Positions 8,247 to 17,682 are shown, numbered from the stretch's first letter. The stretch: DNA of 64,000 nucleotides from Caulobacter zeae (GCF_002858925.1 NZ_PJRS01000038.1:1-64000), one strand, 5' to 3'. Notes: a model not told the origin generated them from the letters alone. Numbers and translations: made by a program.

Positions 8247-8942
8247 ATGAAAGACCAGACCGCCGTGCAAGACGAAAAGGCCCTGCTGGGCGTGCTCCAG
8301 GGCGTGGCCAAGGCGCTGGAATGCGCCGTGAACCAACACACCGAGGTGGTGGTCCATAACCTGCGCGAGCCGGAATCCTCGATCATCGAGATCGTCAACG
8401 GCCACGTCAGCGGCCGCAGCGTGGGTTCGGCGATCATCTCCGGGCCCGCCGAGGACAAGGCGTTCGACACCCTGGTCGCCAGCAAGGCCGCTGCCCACCC
8501 CAACGAGGTGCGCGTGGTCTCCAACTATACGTCCCGGACAGGTGATGGGCGCGCCCTGCGCTCGTCGTCGGTGGTGCTGTTCGACGAAGAGGGCGTTCCC
8601 GCCGCCGCCCTTTGCCTGAACGTCGACATGGGCGCGATCGAGCGCATCCAGCGCGAGGTGCAGGCCGCCCTTATTCCCAGCGTCCTGCCGCCCCTGCCCG
8701 CCCCCCGATCGGAAGGCAATATCGAGGACCTGATCGAGGAGATCATCGTCTCGGCGCTCGAAGCCGCCGGCGCGCCGGTCGACCGCATGTCGAAAACCGA
8801 GAAGAAGGCGGCCGTCGCGATCATGCACGAGCGCGGCCTGTTCGTGATCCGCGGCTCGGTCGAACGCGTCGCCGCGCGCCTGGGGGTCACCAAGTTCACG
8901 ATCTACAACTATCTCGACGAGATCGGCGCCAAGCGCTCCTGA
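8247..8942 (+). CDS. DauR/YheO-family transcriptional regulator (PAS_6 + HTH)
   Basis: A 231-residue protein with the YheO/DauR layout. An N-terminal PAS-like sensor covers about residues 10-125 (TEVVVHNLREPESSIIEIVNGH is characteristic). A linker with acidic helices follows, then a C-terminal HTH_22 domain at about 170-228 (KTEKKAAVAIMHERGLF, then VAARLGVTKFTIYNYLDEI). DauR represses the D-arginine catabolic dauBA genes in Pseudomonas aeruginosa. Here the regulator is divergent from a TBDR operon that includes an enzyme of the DauB superfamily, so a D-amino acid or related ligand is plausible. It probably binds the three TCAAC-N5-GTTGA dyads upstream. Confidence 0.88.
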   Translation: MKDQTAVQDEKALLGVLQGVAKALECAVNQHTEVVVHNLREPESSIIEIVNGHVSGRSVGSAIISGPAEDKAFDTLVASKAAAHPNEVRVVSNYTSRTGDGRALRSSSVVLFDEEGVPAAALCLNVDMGAIERIQREVQAALIPSVLPPLPAPRSEGNIEDLIEEIIVSALEAAGAPVDRMSKTEKKAAVAIMHERGLFVIRGSVERVAARLGVTKFTIYNYLDEIGAKRS

Positions 8943-9068
8943 ACGGGGCCGCCGCCGACGCTCCGACCGGCCGACTGTGAAGTATTCATAAAATTCCGGC
9001 GCGCCCGCCGATTGGCCGCGTCCCTTGAGCTTGGGAGCGTCTCTGCTCCGGTTCAGGGCCTGCGGTCG

Positions 9069-11825
9069 ATGAAAACGCTATCGTTCAAAACCAAGCTTCT
9101 CGCGTCCTCGATGGCGCTCTCGCTGCTCGGCGCGGGCCAGGCCTTCGCGGAGGACGCGCCGGCCTCCGCCCCTGACTCCGCCGAAGTCGCCGCCGTGACG
9201 GTGGTCGCCACCCGCAACGACGCCATGCGCACCCAGATGGCCAGCGACAACGCCGTCAGCGTGATGTCGGCCGACGACCTTGAGCACACCGCCGTCCACA
9301 ACGTCGCCGAAGCCCTGGCCCTGCTGCCCGGCATCAGCGTGCAGAACACCGGCAACTCGTTCTTCGGCGGCGTCGACGGCGCCTCACGCGGCGAAGGCAT
9401 GTTCGTCGGCGTGCGCGGCATGAACTCGGAGTTCACCCTGGCTCTGATCAACGGCGTCAACGTCGCCCAGGGCATGCCATACTCGCGCCAGGTGCAGCTG
9501 TCGCTGCTGCCGCCGTCGGGCCTGAAGACCATCGTGGTCAACAAGAACTCGACCGCCGACATGGACGGCGACGCCATCGGCGGCACCATCGACTTCATCA
9601 CCCCCTCGGCCTTCAGCTTCCGCGACGGCTACGCCTCGCTGTCGATCGCCGGCCGCGTCGAGAGCCGCGCGCGCACCTATGACGAGGACGGCCTGGGCGG
9701 CGGCGCCAGCGGCGAGATCGCCCGTCGCTTCGGCCGGAACGACCAGTTCGGGGTCTATGTCAGCGCCTTCTACGACAAGCGCACCTTCGCCAACTCGATG
9801 GTCGCGGCCCTGATGAACGCCCAGAACGACGGCGGCTGGGCCTATCTGCATTCGGCCACGGACTCAGGCGAGGGCGTCAATCCGGCCGGCATGGACAAGG
9901 AGGCCAACCTGGCCCTGACCGGCCTGAACGTCGGCGTCTCCACCGGCCACACCCGGCGCTACGGCGGCAACTTCTCGCTGGACTGGCGTCCGGACGACAG
10001 CCTGGACCTCTATCTGCGCGGCTCGTACGCCTTCGCCGAAACCGAGCAGAACTCGACCCTGAACCAGTTCGTCCAGAACCGCGCCCGGGTCTTCAACGCC
10101 GCGACCGGCCTCTACGACCTGAACCTGACCAACTCGTCGGTTCGCATGTGGTACACGACCAACCCCGAGGACGCGGACCTCAGCACCGTGACCCTGGGCG
10201 GCGTCAAGCGCCACGGCGCCTGGACCCTGTCGCCGTCGGTGTTCTACTCGGAAGGCGGCAACGACCGCCCCGACCACATCGAGGCCTCGGTCCGCAACAA
10301 CCAGTCCGACCGCTTCAACACCGGCTTCCTGACGCCCTACAGCGGCCTGTTCATCGGCTACAACAAGGACGGCTATCCGATGCCGCTCCTGACCCAGGCC
10401 CAGCGCGACCTGATCAACAACTCGGGGACCGCGCTGCTGGCGCGCCGGGCGGGCCAGCTGACCGAGCAGTTCTCGAACCAGCAGAAGTTCGGCGGCCGCT
10501 TCGACGCGCAGCGCGACTTCGACGGCGGCGCTCTGTCCTACATCAAGACCGGCGTGAAGTACGTGCAGAGCCACCGCCGGGTCACCAGCCACGACTGGAC
10601 CAACGACCACTTCGCCAACCTGCTGGGCAAGCCGGGCGTGACGTGGAACGAGCTTGGCCTGATCTCCGGCTACTTCGACTCCGTCTATCCGGGCCTCTAC
10701 GACATCCGCGCGCCGAAGGTGAACCACGACCGCCTGGTCTCGCTGTTCCGCCAGTACTTCGACGCCACCGCAGCTGCGGCCGACCTCTGCTACCTGAACT
10801 GCAACACGCTGAAGGGCGACGAGAACGTCGCTGCCGCCTATGTCACCGGCAAGTGGGACATGGGCGCGCTCGAGGTCATCCCGGGCCTGCGCTACGAGCA
10901 CACCAACATCGAGAACACCTACTGGAACAACGACCCCCAGGCGCGCCGCTTCGAGACCAACTCGACCAAGTACAACGAGTGGCTGCCCAGCCTGTTCGCC
11001 AACTACCGCCCGACCGACGACGCGGTCTACCGCGCCTCGATCACCCGCGCCTACATGCGACCGGCCCTAGTGCAGTTGGGCGGGTCGGAGACGACCACGC
11101 GCGGCGACAACTCGATTACCGTCACCCGCGGCAACCCGGGCCTGAAGACGCTGAAGTCCTGGAACTTCGACGCCTCGGGCGAGTGGCGCAACAGCGCCGG
11201 CGGATACGCCATGGTCGGCGTCTACTACAAGCGCCTGTCGGACTACATGTACGACAACGGCTCCACCACCGTGAACGGCGGCCAGTCGTCGGGCGGCACG
11301 CAGTACAACGGCGAGACCTTCGACCGCGTGACCATCGTCTCGCCGACCAACGGCGGCGAGGGCTACGTCAAGGGCGTCGAGATCCAGCTCTACCAGAAGT
11401 TCGACATGCTGCCGGGCTGGCTGTCGGGCTTCGGCGCCGGCGCCAACTACACCCGCCAGTGGACGCAGGTCGACATCGGCGGCGGCGAGAAAAAGCGCAT
11501 GCAGAACGCGCCGGAAGAACTGGCCAACCTGAAGGTCAACTACGTGCTCGGGAACCTGACGGTCGACCTGAACTGGAACTACGCGGGCGAGACGGTCATG
11601 GCCTACAACCGCGTGGCCGGCCTCGACTACTGGACCCGTCCGACCCGCCGCACCGACCTGCACGCCGGCTATGACTTCGGCAACGGCGTGGTGCTCGACC
11701 TGTCGGTCTCCAACCTGTTCAAGAACTACAGCTACTGGGCCCATGTCGGCCAGAACAGCCTGGCCATCTCCGACGTGGTCAATTCCGGCCGCACCACCCT
11801 GCTGACGCTGAAGTACGACTTCTAA
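9069..11825 (+). CDS. TonB-dependent receptor (no STN domain), paralogue of the converging receptor
   Basis: A 918-residue receptor. The start was chosen at MKTLSFKTKLLASSMALSLLG (signal ending AFAE); the longer frame adds 19 non-signal residues. The plug carries VAEALALLPGISV, a conserved stretch with GASRGEGMFVGVRG, and GDAIGGTIDF; the barrel ends LTLKYDF with terminal Phe. A loop cysteine pair (DLCYLNCNT) is present. It is clearly homologous to the STN-bearing receptor encoded tail-to-tail downstream: the GASRGEG, INGV.VAQG.PYSR.VQL.LLPP and YSYWAHVG segments recur in both. It lacks the signalling domain, so it may be induced by another system or be the constitutive partner of the pair. 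Confidence 0.92.
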   Translation: MKTLSFKTKLLASSMALSLLGAGQAFAEDAPASAPDSAEVAAVTVVATRNDAMRTQMASDNAVSVMSADDLEHTAVHNVAEALALLPGISVQNTGNSFFGGVDGASRGEGMFVGVRGMNSEFTLALINGVNVAQGMPYSRQVQLSLLPPSGLKTIVVNKNSTADMDGDAIGGTIDFITPSAFSFRDGYASLSIAGRVESRARTYDEDGLGGGASGEIARRFGRNDQFGVYVSAFYDKRTFANSMVAALMNAQNDGGWAYLHSATDSGEGVNPAGMDKEANLALTGLNVGVSTGHTRRYGGNFSLDWRPDDSLDLYLRGSYAFAETEQNSTLNQFVQNRARVFNAATGLYDLNLTNSSVRMWYTTNPEDADLSTVTLGGVKRHGAWTLSPSVFYSEGGNDRPDHIEASVRNNQSDRFNTGFLTPYSGLFIGYNKDGYPMPLLTQAQRDLINNSGTALLARRAGQLTEQFSNQQKFGGRFDAQRDFDGGALSYIKTGVKYVQSHRRVTSHDWTNDHFANLLGKPGVTWNELGLISGYFDSVYPGLYDIRAPKVNHDRLVSLFRQYFDATAAAADLCYLNCNTLKGDENVAAAYVTGKWDMGALEVIPGLRYEHTNIENTYWNNDPQARRFETNSTKYNEWLPSLFANYRPTDDAVYRASITRAYMRPALVQLGGSETTTRGDNSITVTRGNPGLKTLKSWNFDASGEWRNSAGGYAMVGVYYKRLSDYMYDNGSTTVNGGQSSGGTQYNGETFDRVTIVSPTNGGEGYVKGVEIQLYQKFDMLPGWLSGFGAGANYTRQWTQVDIGGGEKKRMQNAPEELANLKVNYVLGNLTVDLNWNYAGETVMAYNRVAGLDYWTRPTRRTDLHAGYDFGNGVVLDLSVSNLFKNYSYWAHVGQNSLAISDVVNSGRTTLLTLKYDF

Positions 11826-11836
11826 GCCTCGGCCTG

Positions 11837-11869
11837 GGCCCGGTTCGCCATCCCCTCGCGAACCGGGCC
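11837..11869. terminator. Bidirectional hairpin between converging TBDR genes
   Basis: A perfect 12-bp GC-rich stem (GGCCCGGTTCGC paired with GCGAACCGGGCC) around a 9-base loop. It fills nearly the whole 43-bp gap between the two converging stop codons. There is no clear T-run, but the position and stability fit a two-way terminator. Confidence 0.7.
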
Positions 11870-14800
11870 TAGAACACGCTGCGCAGGCTGACGACGACCC
11901 GCCGCCCGGAATCCACCACGTCCGAAAGCGCGGTGGTGTCGCGCCCCACGTGGGCCCAGTAGCTGTAGGCGCCCGTCAGGTTGGTCGCGATCAGATCCAG
12001 CCGCGTGCGCTCGTCGACCCGCCAGCGGAACCGTGCGTCCAGGCGCGTCACGGGCCGAACCCACTGGTTATCCCAGTCGCCCTGCGCGCCGAGGATGTCG
12101 TAGGCCGACAGATAGGCGCCCGTATAGTTCAGGCTCAGATAGAGCGAGGCCCGGCCCCGACTGTAGGCCAGTTCGGCGTTGCCCAGCCATTCAGGCGCGC
12201 TCAGCATCGGCTGGGCGCGACCCAGGCTCGGGCCGAGATCGACGCGGGTCCACTGGCGGCTGGCGTTCATGTCGAGGCTGGCCCGGCCGCCCAGCCCCAG
12301 CGGATCGCCCAGGGGCTGATACCACTCGACCTCCAGGCCTCGCGTGCGACCGCGCCCGCCGTTGCGCGGCATGACCACCCGGACAGCGCCGTCCTCGGGA
12401 ACCGCCCCCAGGTCCAGGCTGGAGCCGCTTTCGAACAGGTAGTGGTCGATGCGCTTGGCGTAGGCCGAGACGCCCAGCACCCCGCCGCCCGACAGCCAGC
12501 GCTGGTGCGACAGGTCGAGGTTCCAGGCGTCGGCGCTCTTCAGGTCGGGATTGCCCCGCGTCACCGTCGTCACGCCATCGACGGTCGCGGTGCGCTGACC
12601 GCCCGCCAGCTGCATGAAGGCCGGGCGGCTGTAGGCTCGCCAGGCCGAGGCCCTCCAGATGCTGCGATCGTCGGGCCGATAGGACAGGTTCACGCTGGGC
12701 AGCAGCTTGTCGTAGCGGCTGCGGCTGCGCCCCCAGTCCCCCGCCGTCTCGCCACCGCTCGCATCCGGCGTCACCCAGAACCGGTTGCGGATCAGGGCAT
12801 GCTCGTGACGCAGGCCGAACTGGGCCTCCCAGGCGCCCGACGCGTAGGTCGCCATGGCGTAGAGCGCGCCCACCGTCTCGCTGCCCGACTGGCTGTTGCA
12901 GTTGAGGTTGTTGACGTAGAGCGCCCCGCAGCTGTCGAAGCTTTCGGCCGTGCGCTTGGCCTGGAAATAGGCCGCAAGCCGATCGTGATCGATCCGCGGG
13001 ATCGACCAGTCGTAGAGCCCGGGAAAGACCTGTGCGTAGGTCCCGTTGGCGATGCCCAGCGCCTCCCAGGTCAGCCCCGCCTGCCGGTAGATGTCGGCGA
13101 AGAAGGCGTTGGTCCAGTTGCGGTCGGTGAGGCTTCGATCGCTGCGGCTGATCTTGGCCCCCGCGCGGAAGCTGCGCCACGCACCGGCCGACGGCGTGAA
13201 GGTCAGGCCAAGGCCGGCACCATACCGCGTCTGGTCGCTGAACTGCTCGGTCCGCTGGCCGGCGCGCCGGGCCAGCAGAACGCGCCCGGCGCCGTTTAGG
13301 TCGTCGAGAACGCTCCGTGGCCACTGCGGAACCGGCAGGCCGTCACGATAGGTCACCGTCACCCCGCCGAAGGCGCGCGGCAGCTGGCCGGTGTTGTAGC
13401 CGTCGTTCTGGTTGATCCAGGCCGAGGCCTCCAGGTGATCCGGCCGCGCGCTCTCGCCGTGGCTGGCGAAAAGGTAGGGCGACAGCCGCCAGCGACCGGA
13501 GACGAGGTCGGCGGCCAGACTCGCCGTCGACAGGGACACGCTGTCGGGATTGGTCTCGTACCAGACGCGCGTCGACAGGTCCTGAACCGACAACCGGAAG
13601 ACCCCGGTCCCGTCGTCGAGCCAGGCCTGGGCGCCGCTGACCACCTGGCTGAAGGTCGAGTTCTGCTCGGTATCGGCGCGCGCATGGGTGGCGTTCAGCC
13701 GCACGTCCAGGCCCGGACGCATGCTCCAGTCCATCGCCAGCACGTAGTTCTGCAGGCGGCTGCCGCCGCTGGACACCCCGACATTGAGGCTGGTCTGCAC
13801 CAGGTTGTCCTGCGGCCGGCTGGGATCGACCGGACCGCCCGCCGCCGAGCCGGAAACGCCGTAAGCCCAGCCCCGGTCATTCTGCGCCGCCATCACCCCG
13901 GCCAGTTCGGAGTTCAGGAAACCGCGATCCTCGTAGGCGGCGGCGACATAGAGCCCTACCTGCCCTTCGGCGCCGAAACGGCGGCTGTGTTCCACCTGCA
14001 CCTGCCCGCCCAGGCCCCTGGCGCCGTAGTCTCGGGCCCGCGTCTCGACCCGTCCGCCCAGGGTGGCGACCGTCTGCGGCGAGCGCGAGCGGTCGCCCGG
14101 TCCGGGGGTCTGGAAGTCGAGCGCCGCGCCGATGAAGTCGCCGTCCAGGTCCGCCCGCCCGGTCTTGTGCGCCACCACCGCCTGGAAGGCGTCCGGCGGC
14201 AGCAGGTTCAGTTGCACGCCGCGCGAGTACGGCAGGCCCTGGGCCACGGAGACGCCGTTGATCATGGTGAGATTGTATTCGGCGTTGAGGCCGCGGTAGC
14301 CCGCGTAGAGCCCCTCGCCTCGCGAAGCCGAGTCGATGCCGCCGATAAAGGACCGGCCGGTGTTGATGACCGTCATGCCCGGCAGGTCGCCGAGGGCTTC
14401 GGACAGGTTCTGGGCCGCGCCGCGCTCCATGTCGTCCCGGGTGAGGCGACGCAGCGGAGCAGCCTCGGCCAGATCCGTCGCCAGGCGACGGGCCACGACG
14501 TCGCCGGCCGAACGCGCGCTCAGCACCAGCAGCGGCTCGAGCTCAGTGGCCGAGACCTGAGGCGCCAGCGCCAGGGCCGCGCGGGGCGGCGGCGCCTGGG
14601 CGGCGACGACGAAGGTGCGGGCGTCGATGCGGCGCGCCTCGAAGCCTGCGTCGGCCAGGACCATGTCGAACGCGCGCCAGACCTCTACGCGTCCGGCGAC
14701 GGGGCGACTACGCCGTCCCTCCATGTCCCTGGCCGAAAACAGGACCTGCACCCTGCCCTGGCGCGCCAGCTCGCGCAGGGCCGACGACAGCGGCTGGGCG

Positions 14801-14916
14801 GGCACGTTGAAGGCAGGGGTGCGATCGCCAGCCCAGGCCCCGGTCGGCGCGATCGCGACGAACAGAGCCGCGCCTCCCATGGACCGAAGAAAAGCGTGAC
14901 GACCGTCACCGCCCAT
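11869..14916 (-). CDS. TonB-dependent transducer with STN signalling domain (FecA-like)
   Basis: A 1015-residue receptor. The start was chosen at MGGDGRHAFLRSMGG, giving a signal ending TGAWAG; earlier in-frame starts would enter the divergent promoter region. Residues about 35-105 form a secretin/TonB short N-terminal (STN) domain (FNVPAQPLSSALRELARQ...VQVLF), the part that touches FecR in the periplasm. Plug and barrel follow, ending VVVSLRSVF. Loop cysteines (SCGALYVNNLNCN) parallel those of the neighbouring paralogue. It is divergent from an ECF sigma/FecR pair, which is the expected partner set for ligand-induced transcription. The substrate is unknown; an alkaline phosphatase gene follows fecR, hinting at a phosphorylated compound. 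Confidence 0.92.
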   Translation of the reverse strand: MGGDGRHAFLRSMGGAALFVAIAPTGAWAGDRTPAFNVPAQPLSSALRELARQGRVQVLFSARDMEGRRSRPVAGRVEVWRAFDMVLADAGFEARRIDARTFVVAAQAPPPRAALALAPQVSATELEPLLVLSARSAGDVVARRLATDLAEAAPLRRLTRDDMERGAAQNLSEALGDLPGMTVINTGRSFIGGIDSASRGEGLYAGYRGLNAEYNLTMINGVSVAQGLPYSRGVQLNLLPPDAFQAVVAHKTGRADLDGDFIGAALDFQTPGPGDRSRSPQTVATLGGRVETRARDYGARGLGGQVQVEHSRRFGAEGQVGLYVAAAYEDRGFLNSELAGVMAAQNDRGWAYGVSGSAAGGPVDPSRPQDNLVQTSLNVGVSSGGSRLQNYVLAMDWSMRPGLDVRLNATHARADTEQNSTFSQVVSGAQAWLDDGTGVFRLSVQDLSTRVWYETNPDSVSLSTASLAADLVSGRWRLSPYLFASHGESARPDHLEASAWINQNDGYNTGQLPRAFGGVTVTYRDGLPVPQWPRSVLDDLNGAGRVLLARRAGQRTEQFSDQTRYGAGLGLTFTPSAGAWRSFRAGAKISRSDRSLTDRNWTNAFFADIYRQAGLTWEALGIANGTYAQVFPGLYDWSIPRIDHDRLAAYFQAKRTAESFDSCGALYVNNLNCNSQSGSETVGALYAMATYASGAWEAQFGLRHEHALIRNRFWVTPDASGGETAGDWGRSRSRYDKLLPSVNLSYRPDDRSIWRASAWRAYSRPAFMQLAGGQRTATVDGVTTVTRGNPDLKSADAWNLDLSHQRWLSGGGVLGVSAYAKRIDHYLFESGSSLDLGAVPEDGAVRVVMPRNGGRGRTRGLEVEWYQPLGDPLGLGGRASLDMNASRQWTRVDLGPSLGRAQPMLSAPEWLGNAELAYSRGRASLYLSLNYTGAYLSAYDILGAQGDWDNQWVRPVTRLDARFRWRVDERTRLDLIATNLTGAYSYWAHVGRDTTALSDVVDSGRRVVVSLRSVF

Positions 14917-15050
14917 GTGGGACGATCCGTGAATGAACCCCGCGACTGGGCGGCTTCTATGGGCGCCCTGCGATGAATTGATGACATCCGCGCATCGCAT
15001 TTGGCGGCATGTCGACAGCGCCGCGTCTCTTGAAGTAGAGGCGTGACCGA

Positions 15051-15617
15051 GTGCGAATGTTTGACGGCGTCGATCCACCGATGAGAGCCCCCGAACCAGC
15101 CGCACCGACCAACGCGATCATGGTCGACCTGGTGCAGCGGTTCGACGCGCGGCTGCGCAGGTACCTGGGCCGCTTTCTGGCGCCCACCGACGTCGAGGAC
15201 GCATTGCAGGACATCTACCTGCGTCTGACGCGGCTGGCGGCGGGCGTTCCGCCGCCTGACTTCAACGCCACCTACGTGTTCAAGACCGCCGACAGCGTCG
15301 CGCGCGACCTGCGCCGGCGACGGCTGGGCCGGGGCGGCGACCGGCATGTCGAACTGCCCGAGGACCTGGCGCACGAAGGCCCCTCGCCGTTCGACGAGGT
15401 GCGCTGGCAGCAGAACGCCGACCTGCTGCGCCGCGCCATCGCCGCCCTGCCCCGCGATCAGCGCCTGGTGCTGATGATGCACCGCGTCGAGGGGCTGACC
15501 CTGGTTGAAATCGCCGCCCGCACGCGCACGCCGCTGCGGACGACCCAGCGCCTGATGGCCGACGCGCTCGCCCGCTGCCGGCACAGGCTGAAGGATTGTG
15601 GATGGTTCGAGCTGTAA
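15051..15617 (+). CDS. ECF RNA polymerase sigma factor, FecI-like
   Basis: A 188-residue sigma factor. Region 2 is at about residues 27-95 (VDLVQRFDARLRRYLGRFL, then DVEDALQDIYLRLTRL), and region 4 at about 125-180 (LPRDQRLVLMMHRVEGLTLVEIAARTRT). The GTG start is supported by AGAGG nine bases upstream; an ATG two codons later is possible. It is transcribed divergently from the STN-type TBDR and overlaps the following fecR by 16 bp, the typical cell-surface-signalling arrangement. Confidence 0.9.
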   Translation: MRMFDGVDPPMRAPEPAAPTNAIMVDLVQRFDARLRRYLGRFLAPTDVEDALQDIYLRLTRLAAGVPPPDFNATYVFKTADSVARDLRRRRLGRGGDRHVELPEDLAHEGPSPFDEVRWQQNADLLRRAIAALPRDQRLVLMMHRVEGLTLVEIAARTRTPLRTTQRLMADALARCRHRLKDCGWFEL

Positions 15618-16519
15618 TCCCGTTTCGCCGCCCGCCGCGCGACGACGAGGCCGACGCCTTCGTCGCCGATCGCCTGCGCGATGAGCAGGGCCAGCCCATT
15701 TCACCACGCGCCGGACAAGATGAGGTCGGCGAGGTCTGGGATGCGCTGGGCCAGCTCGACGCTGCCGACTTCGATCTGGACGACCGCAGGAGCAGCAGCG
15801 GCCTGCTGAGCCGCCGCGGCCTGATCGCCGGCGGCGCGATCGCCGCAGGCTTCGCCATTGGCGGCGTCCTGCTCTGGAACCAGCGCCCGGTCGCCTACCA
15901 GACCGCCGTCGGCGAACGGCGGACGGTCGCCCTGCCCGACGGTTCGCGGGTCACGCTCAACACCGCCACGCGCCTGGTTGCGCGGTTCGGCGGCGACCGG
16001 CGGGAAGTCGTCCTGGAGGCGGGGGAAGCCCTGTTCGCCGTGGCTCACCGGGACGGCGCCCCGTTCGACGTACTGAGCCAGGGCGGACGCATCCGCGTCA
16101 CCGGCACCCGCTTTAACGTCTATCGCCAGGCCGGTTTCACCCAGGTCGATCTGCTTGAGGGCGGCGTGACGGCCGGGTCGGCCGAAGACGGTTCCAAGAC
16201 TGCGGTCCGGCTAGCCCCCGGCCAGGCTGTTCGCCTGTCGCCGTCGGGACGGCCGGGTCCGATCTTCGTCGCCCAGGCCGCACGGATCGACGACTGGAAC
16301 AACGGCCGTATCAGCTTCGTCGGCGCCTCGCTGACCGAGGCCGTCGCCGAGATGAACCGCTACAGCCGCACGCCCATGCGCATCGCAACGCCATCGCTGG
16401 GTCGCCTTCAGGTCGACGGCGTGTTCGAGGCCGGCGACACGGCCGCCTTCGCAAGGGCGGTCGGTCGCCTGCACAAGGTGTCCGTCAGGACTGACGGACG
16501 GAGCTGGACGCTGTCCTAG
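15602..16519 (+). CDS. FecR-family anti-sigma/sigma regulator
   Basis: A 305-residue protein. The ATG start is preceded by AAGGA at a spacing of six bases and lies inside the end of the sigma gene, suggesting translational coupling. One membrane segment (GLIAGGAIAAGFAIGGVLLW, about residues 73-92) separates a short cytoplasmic part from a periplasmic FecR domain (ERRTVALPDGSRVTLNTATRL, GEALFAVAH, RIRVTGTRFNV). A C-terminal DUF4974/STN-like region follows (ARIDDWNNGRISFVGASLTEAVAEMNRYS). It would hold the sigma factor until the TBDR reports ligand. Its TAG stop shares a CTAG with the stop of the converging alkaline phosphatase gene. Confidence 0.9.
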   Translation: MVRAVIPFRRPPRDDEADAFVADRLRDEQGQPISPRAGQDEVGEVWDALGQLDAADFDLDDRRSSSGLLSRRGLIAGGAIAAGFAIGGVLLWNQRPVAYQTAVGERRTVALPDGSRVTLNTATRLVARFGGDRREVVLEAGEALFAVAHRDGAPFDVLSQGGRIRVTGTRFNVYRQAGFTQVDLLEGGVTAGSAEDGSKTAVRLAPGQAVRLSPSGRPGPIFVAQAARIDDWNNGRISFVGASLTEAVAEMNRYSRTPMRIATPSLGRLQVDGVFEAGDTAAFARAVGRLHKVSVRTDGRSWTLS

Positions 16520-17682
16520 TTGGCCGTGTCCGGCTTCCAGTCCCAGGCGTCCATCATGATCTGGAACAGGTGGGTGTTGGGGAAATAGCCGCGCACGCGC
16601 TCAGCGCCCGCGCCGGTCGCCAGGGCCACGACCTCTTCGCCGGTGTGGCTGCGGTTGACCATGACGTTCTTGAGACGGACGATCTCCTCGTCCTTCCCGG
16701 CCGCCTTCCAGGCGTCGTAGCCTTCCAGCACCGGCTCGCCCCGGCGGCCGCCGTCCACCTGCAGGCCGAACGAGTGGTCGGCGGTGAACAGCAGCAGGGT
16801 GTCCTTCAGGTCGACCCGGCCCTCGATCTCGGCGATCAGCTTATCCAGGTCGACGATGTTCTGCAGGCCCTTGCGGGGATCGTCGGTGTGGGCGTCCCAC
16901 TCGATCACCAGCAGGTAGCCCTTGGGCGAGGCTTGCAGCAGGTCGAGCGCGCGCAGGGCGGCCGCGCGGACGTCGATCTGGTCGGCGACGACCACGGGCC
17001 GGGTGTTGGCGGCGGCCGCATCCTCCAGCCGTGCATAGATCGGCCGATCGTGCGCCTTGGCCAGTTGGTCGAAGCCGGTCCCGCGCGCGGCGAGTTGCTC
17101 GCCGATCTTGCGGCGGCCGGCGCCGAACATGACGTCGACCCCGTCGCCGAAGCGCGGCGAGAAGGCCTGCGGGAAGATCTCGCCCCACTTCTCGCGGTCG
17201 TTCGAGTGGGCGTAGGTCGCCCCCGGCGTGGCGTCGGTGATCGGCTCGGAGGTCACGACGCCGGTCCGCAGGCCCCGCTCCTCGGCGTATTCCAGCAAGG
17301 TCTTGGTCGGCGCGCCGTCGACCTTGCCGCGCACCGCAGCGGGCGACTGGCTGATCACGCCGTTGCGGGTCTTCACCCCGGTCATGATCGAGGACATGCC
17401 GTTGGCCGAGTCCGAAACGAACTGGTCGACCGGCGAGGTCTCGCTGAGGCCCAGGTTCGGCCACTTCTGGATATGCAGCTTCAGGGGCTCGCCATAGCCG
17501 AGCAGGCTGGCGGCGTTGACCGACGGCACGCCGCCAGCGTCGGCGAGGAAGACGATGACGTTCCTGGCCTTGCGCGGCGCCTCAACTTTCGGCGCGGCGG
17601 ACGGCGGCGGCGCGCCTTGCGCCAGGGCCGTGGACGACATCACCAGCGACAGCGAAGCGGCGGCGAAAAGGTGTTTAAGCAT
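16516..17682 (-). CDS. Alkaline phosphatase (PhoA superfamily), periplasmic
   Basis: A 388-residue exported enzyme (signal ending SSTALAQG). The start was set at the second of two nearby ATGs because GAGG lies six bases upstream. The active site is clear: metal Asp in NVIVFLADAG near residue 48, nucleophile Ser92 in SDSANGMSS, Asp/His ligands in EWDAHTDDP and TADHS, and a final His in NRSHTGEE. Length and motifs match PhoA-type alkaline phosphatases. It converges with fecR rather than joining its operon, so it is probably regulated separately; a weak Pho-box-like element lies upstream. Beside a receptor cluster it could release phosphate from imported or periplasmic esters. Confidence 0.9.
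   Translation of the reverse strand: MLKHLFAAASLSLVMSSTALAQGAPPPSAAPKVEAPRKARNVIVFLADAGGVPSVNAASLLGYGEPLKLHIQKWPNLGLSETSPVDQFVSDSANGMSSIMTGVKTRNGVISQSPAAVRGKVDGAPTKTLLEYAEERGLRTGVVTSEPITDATPGATYAHSNDREKWGEIFPQAFSPRFGDGVDVMFGAGRRKIGEQLAARGTGFDQLAKAHDRPIYARLEDAAAANTRPVVVADQIDVRAAALRALDLLQASPKGYLLVIEWDAHTDDPRKGLQNIVDLDKLIAEIEGRVDLKDTLLLFTADHSFGLQVDGGRRGEPVLEGYDAWKAAGKDEEIVRLKNVMVNRSHTGEEVVALATGAGAERVRGYFPNTHLFQIMMDAWDWKPDTAN

Noticed and set aside
8978..9003. Possible Pho box before the 9069 TBDR gene
   Set aside because: CTGTGAA occurs, but the second unit at the proper spacing (TCATAAA) does not match; no better pair was found.
16516..16519. Alkaline phosphatase as part of the sigma/fecR operon
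   Set aside because: The gene is on the opposite strand and converges with fecR, so co-transcription is impossible; only the neighbourhood is suggestive.
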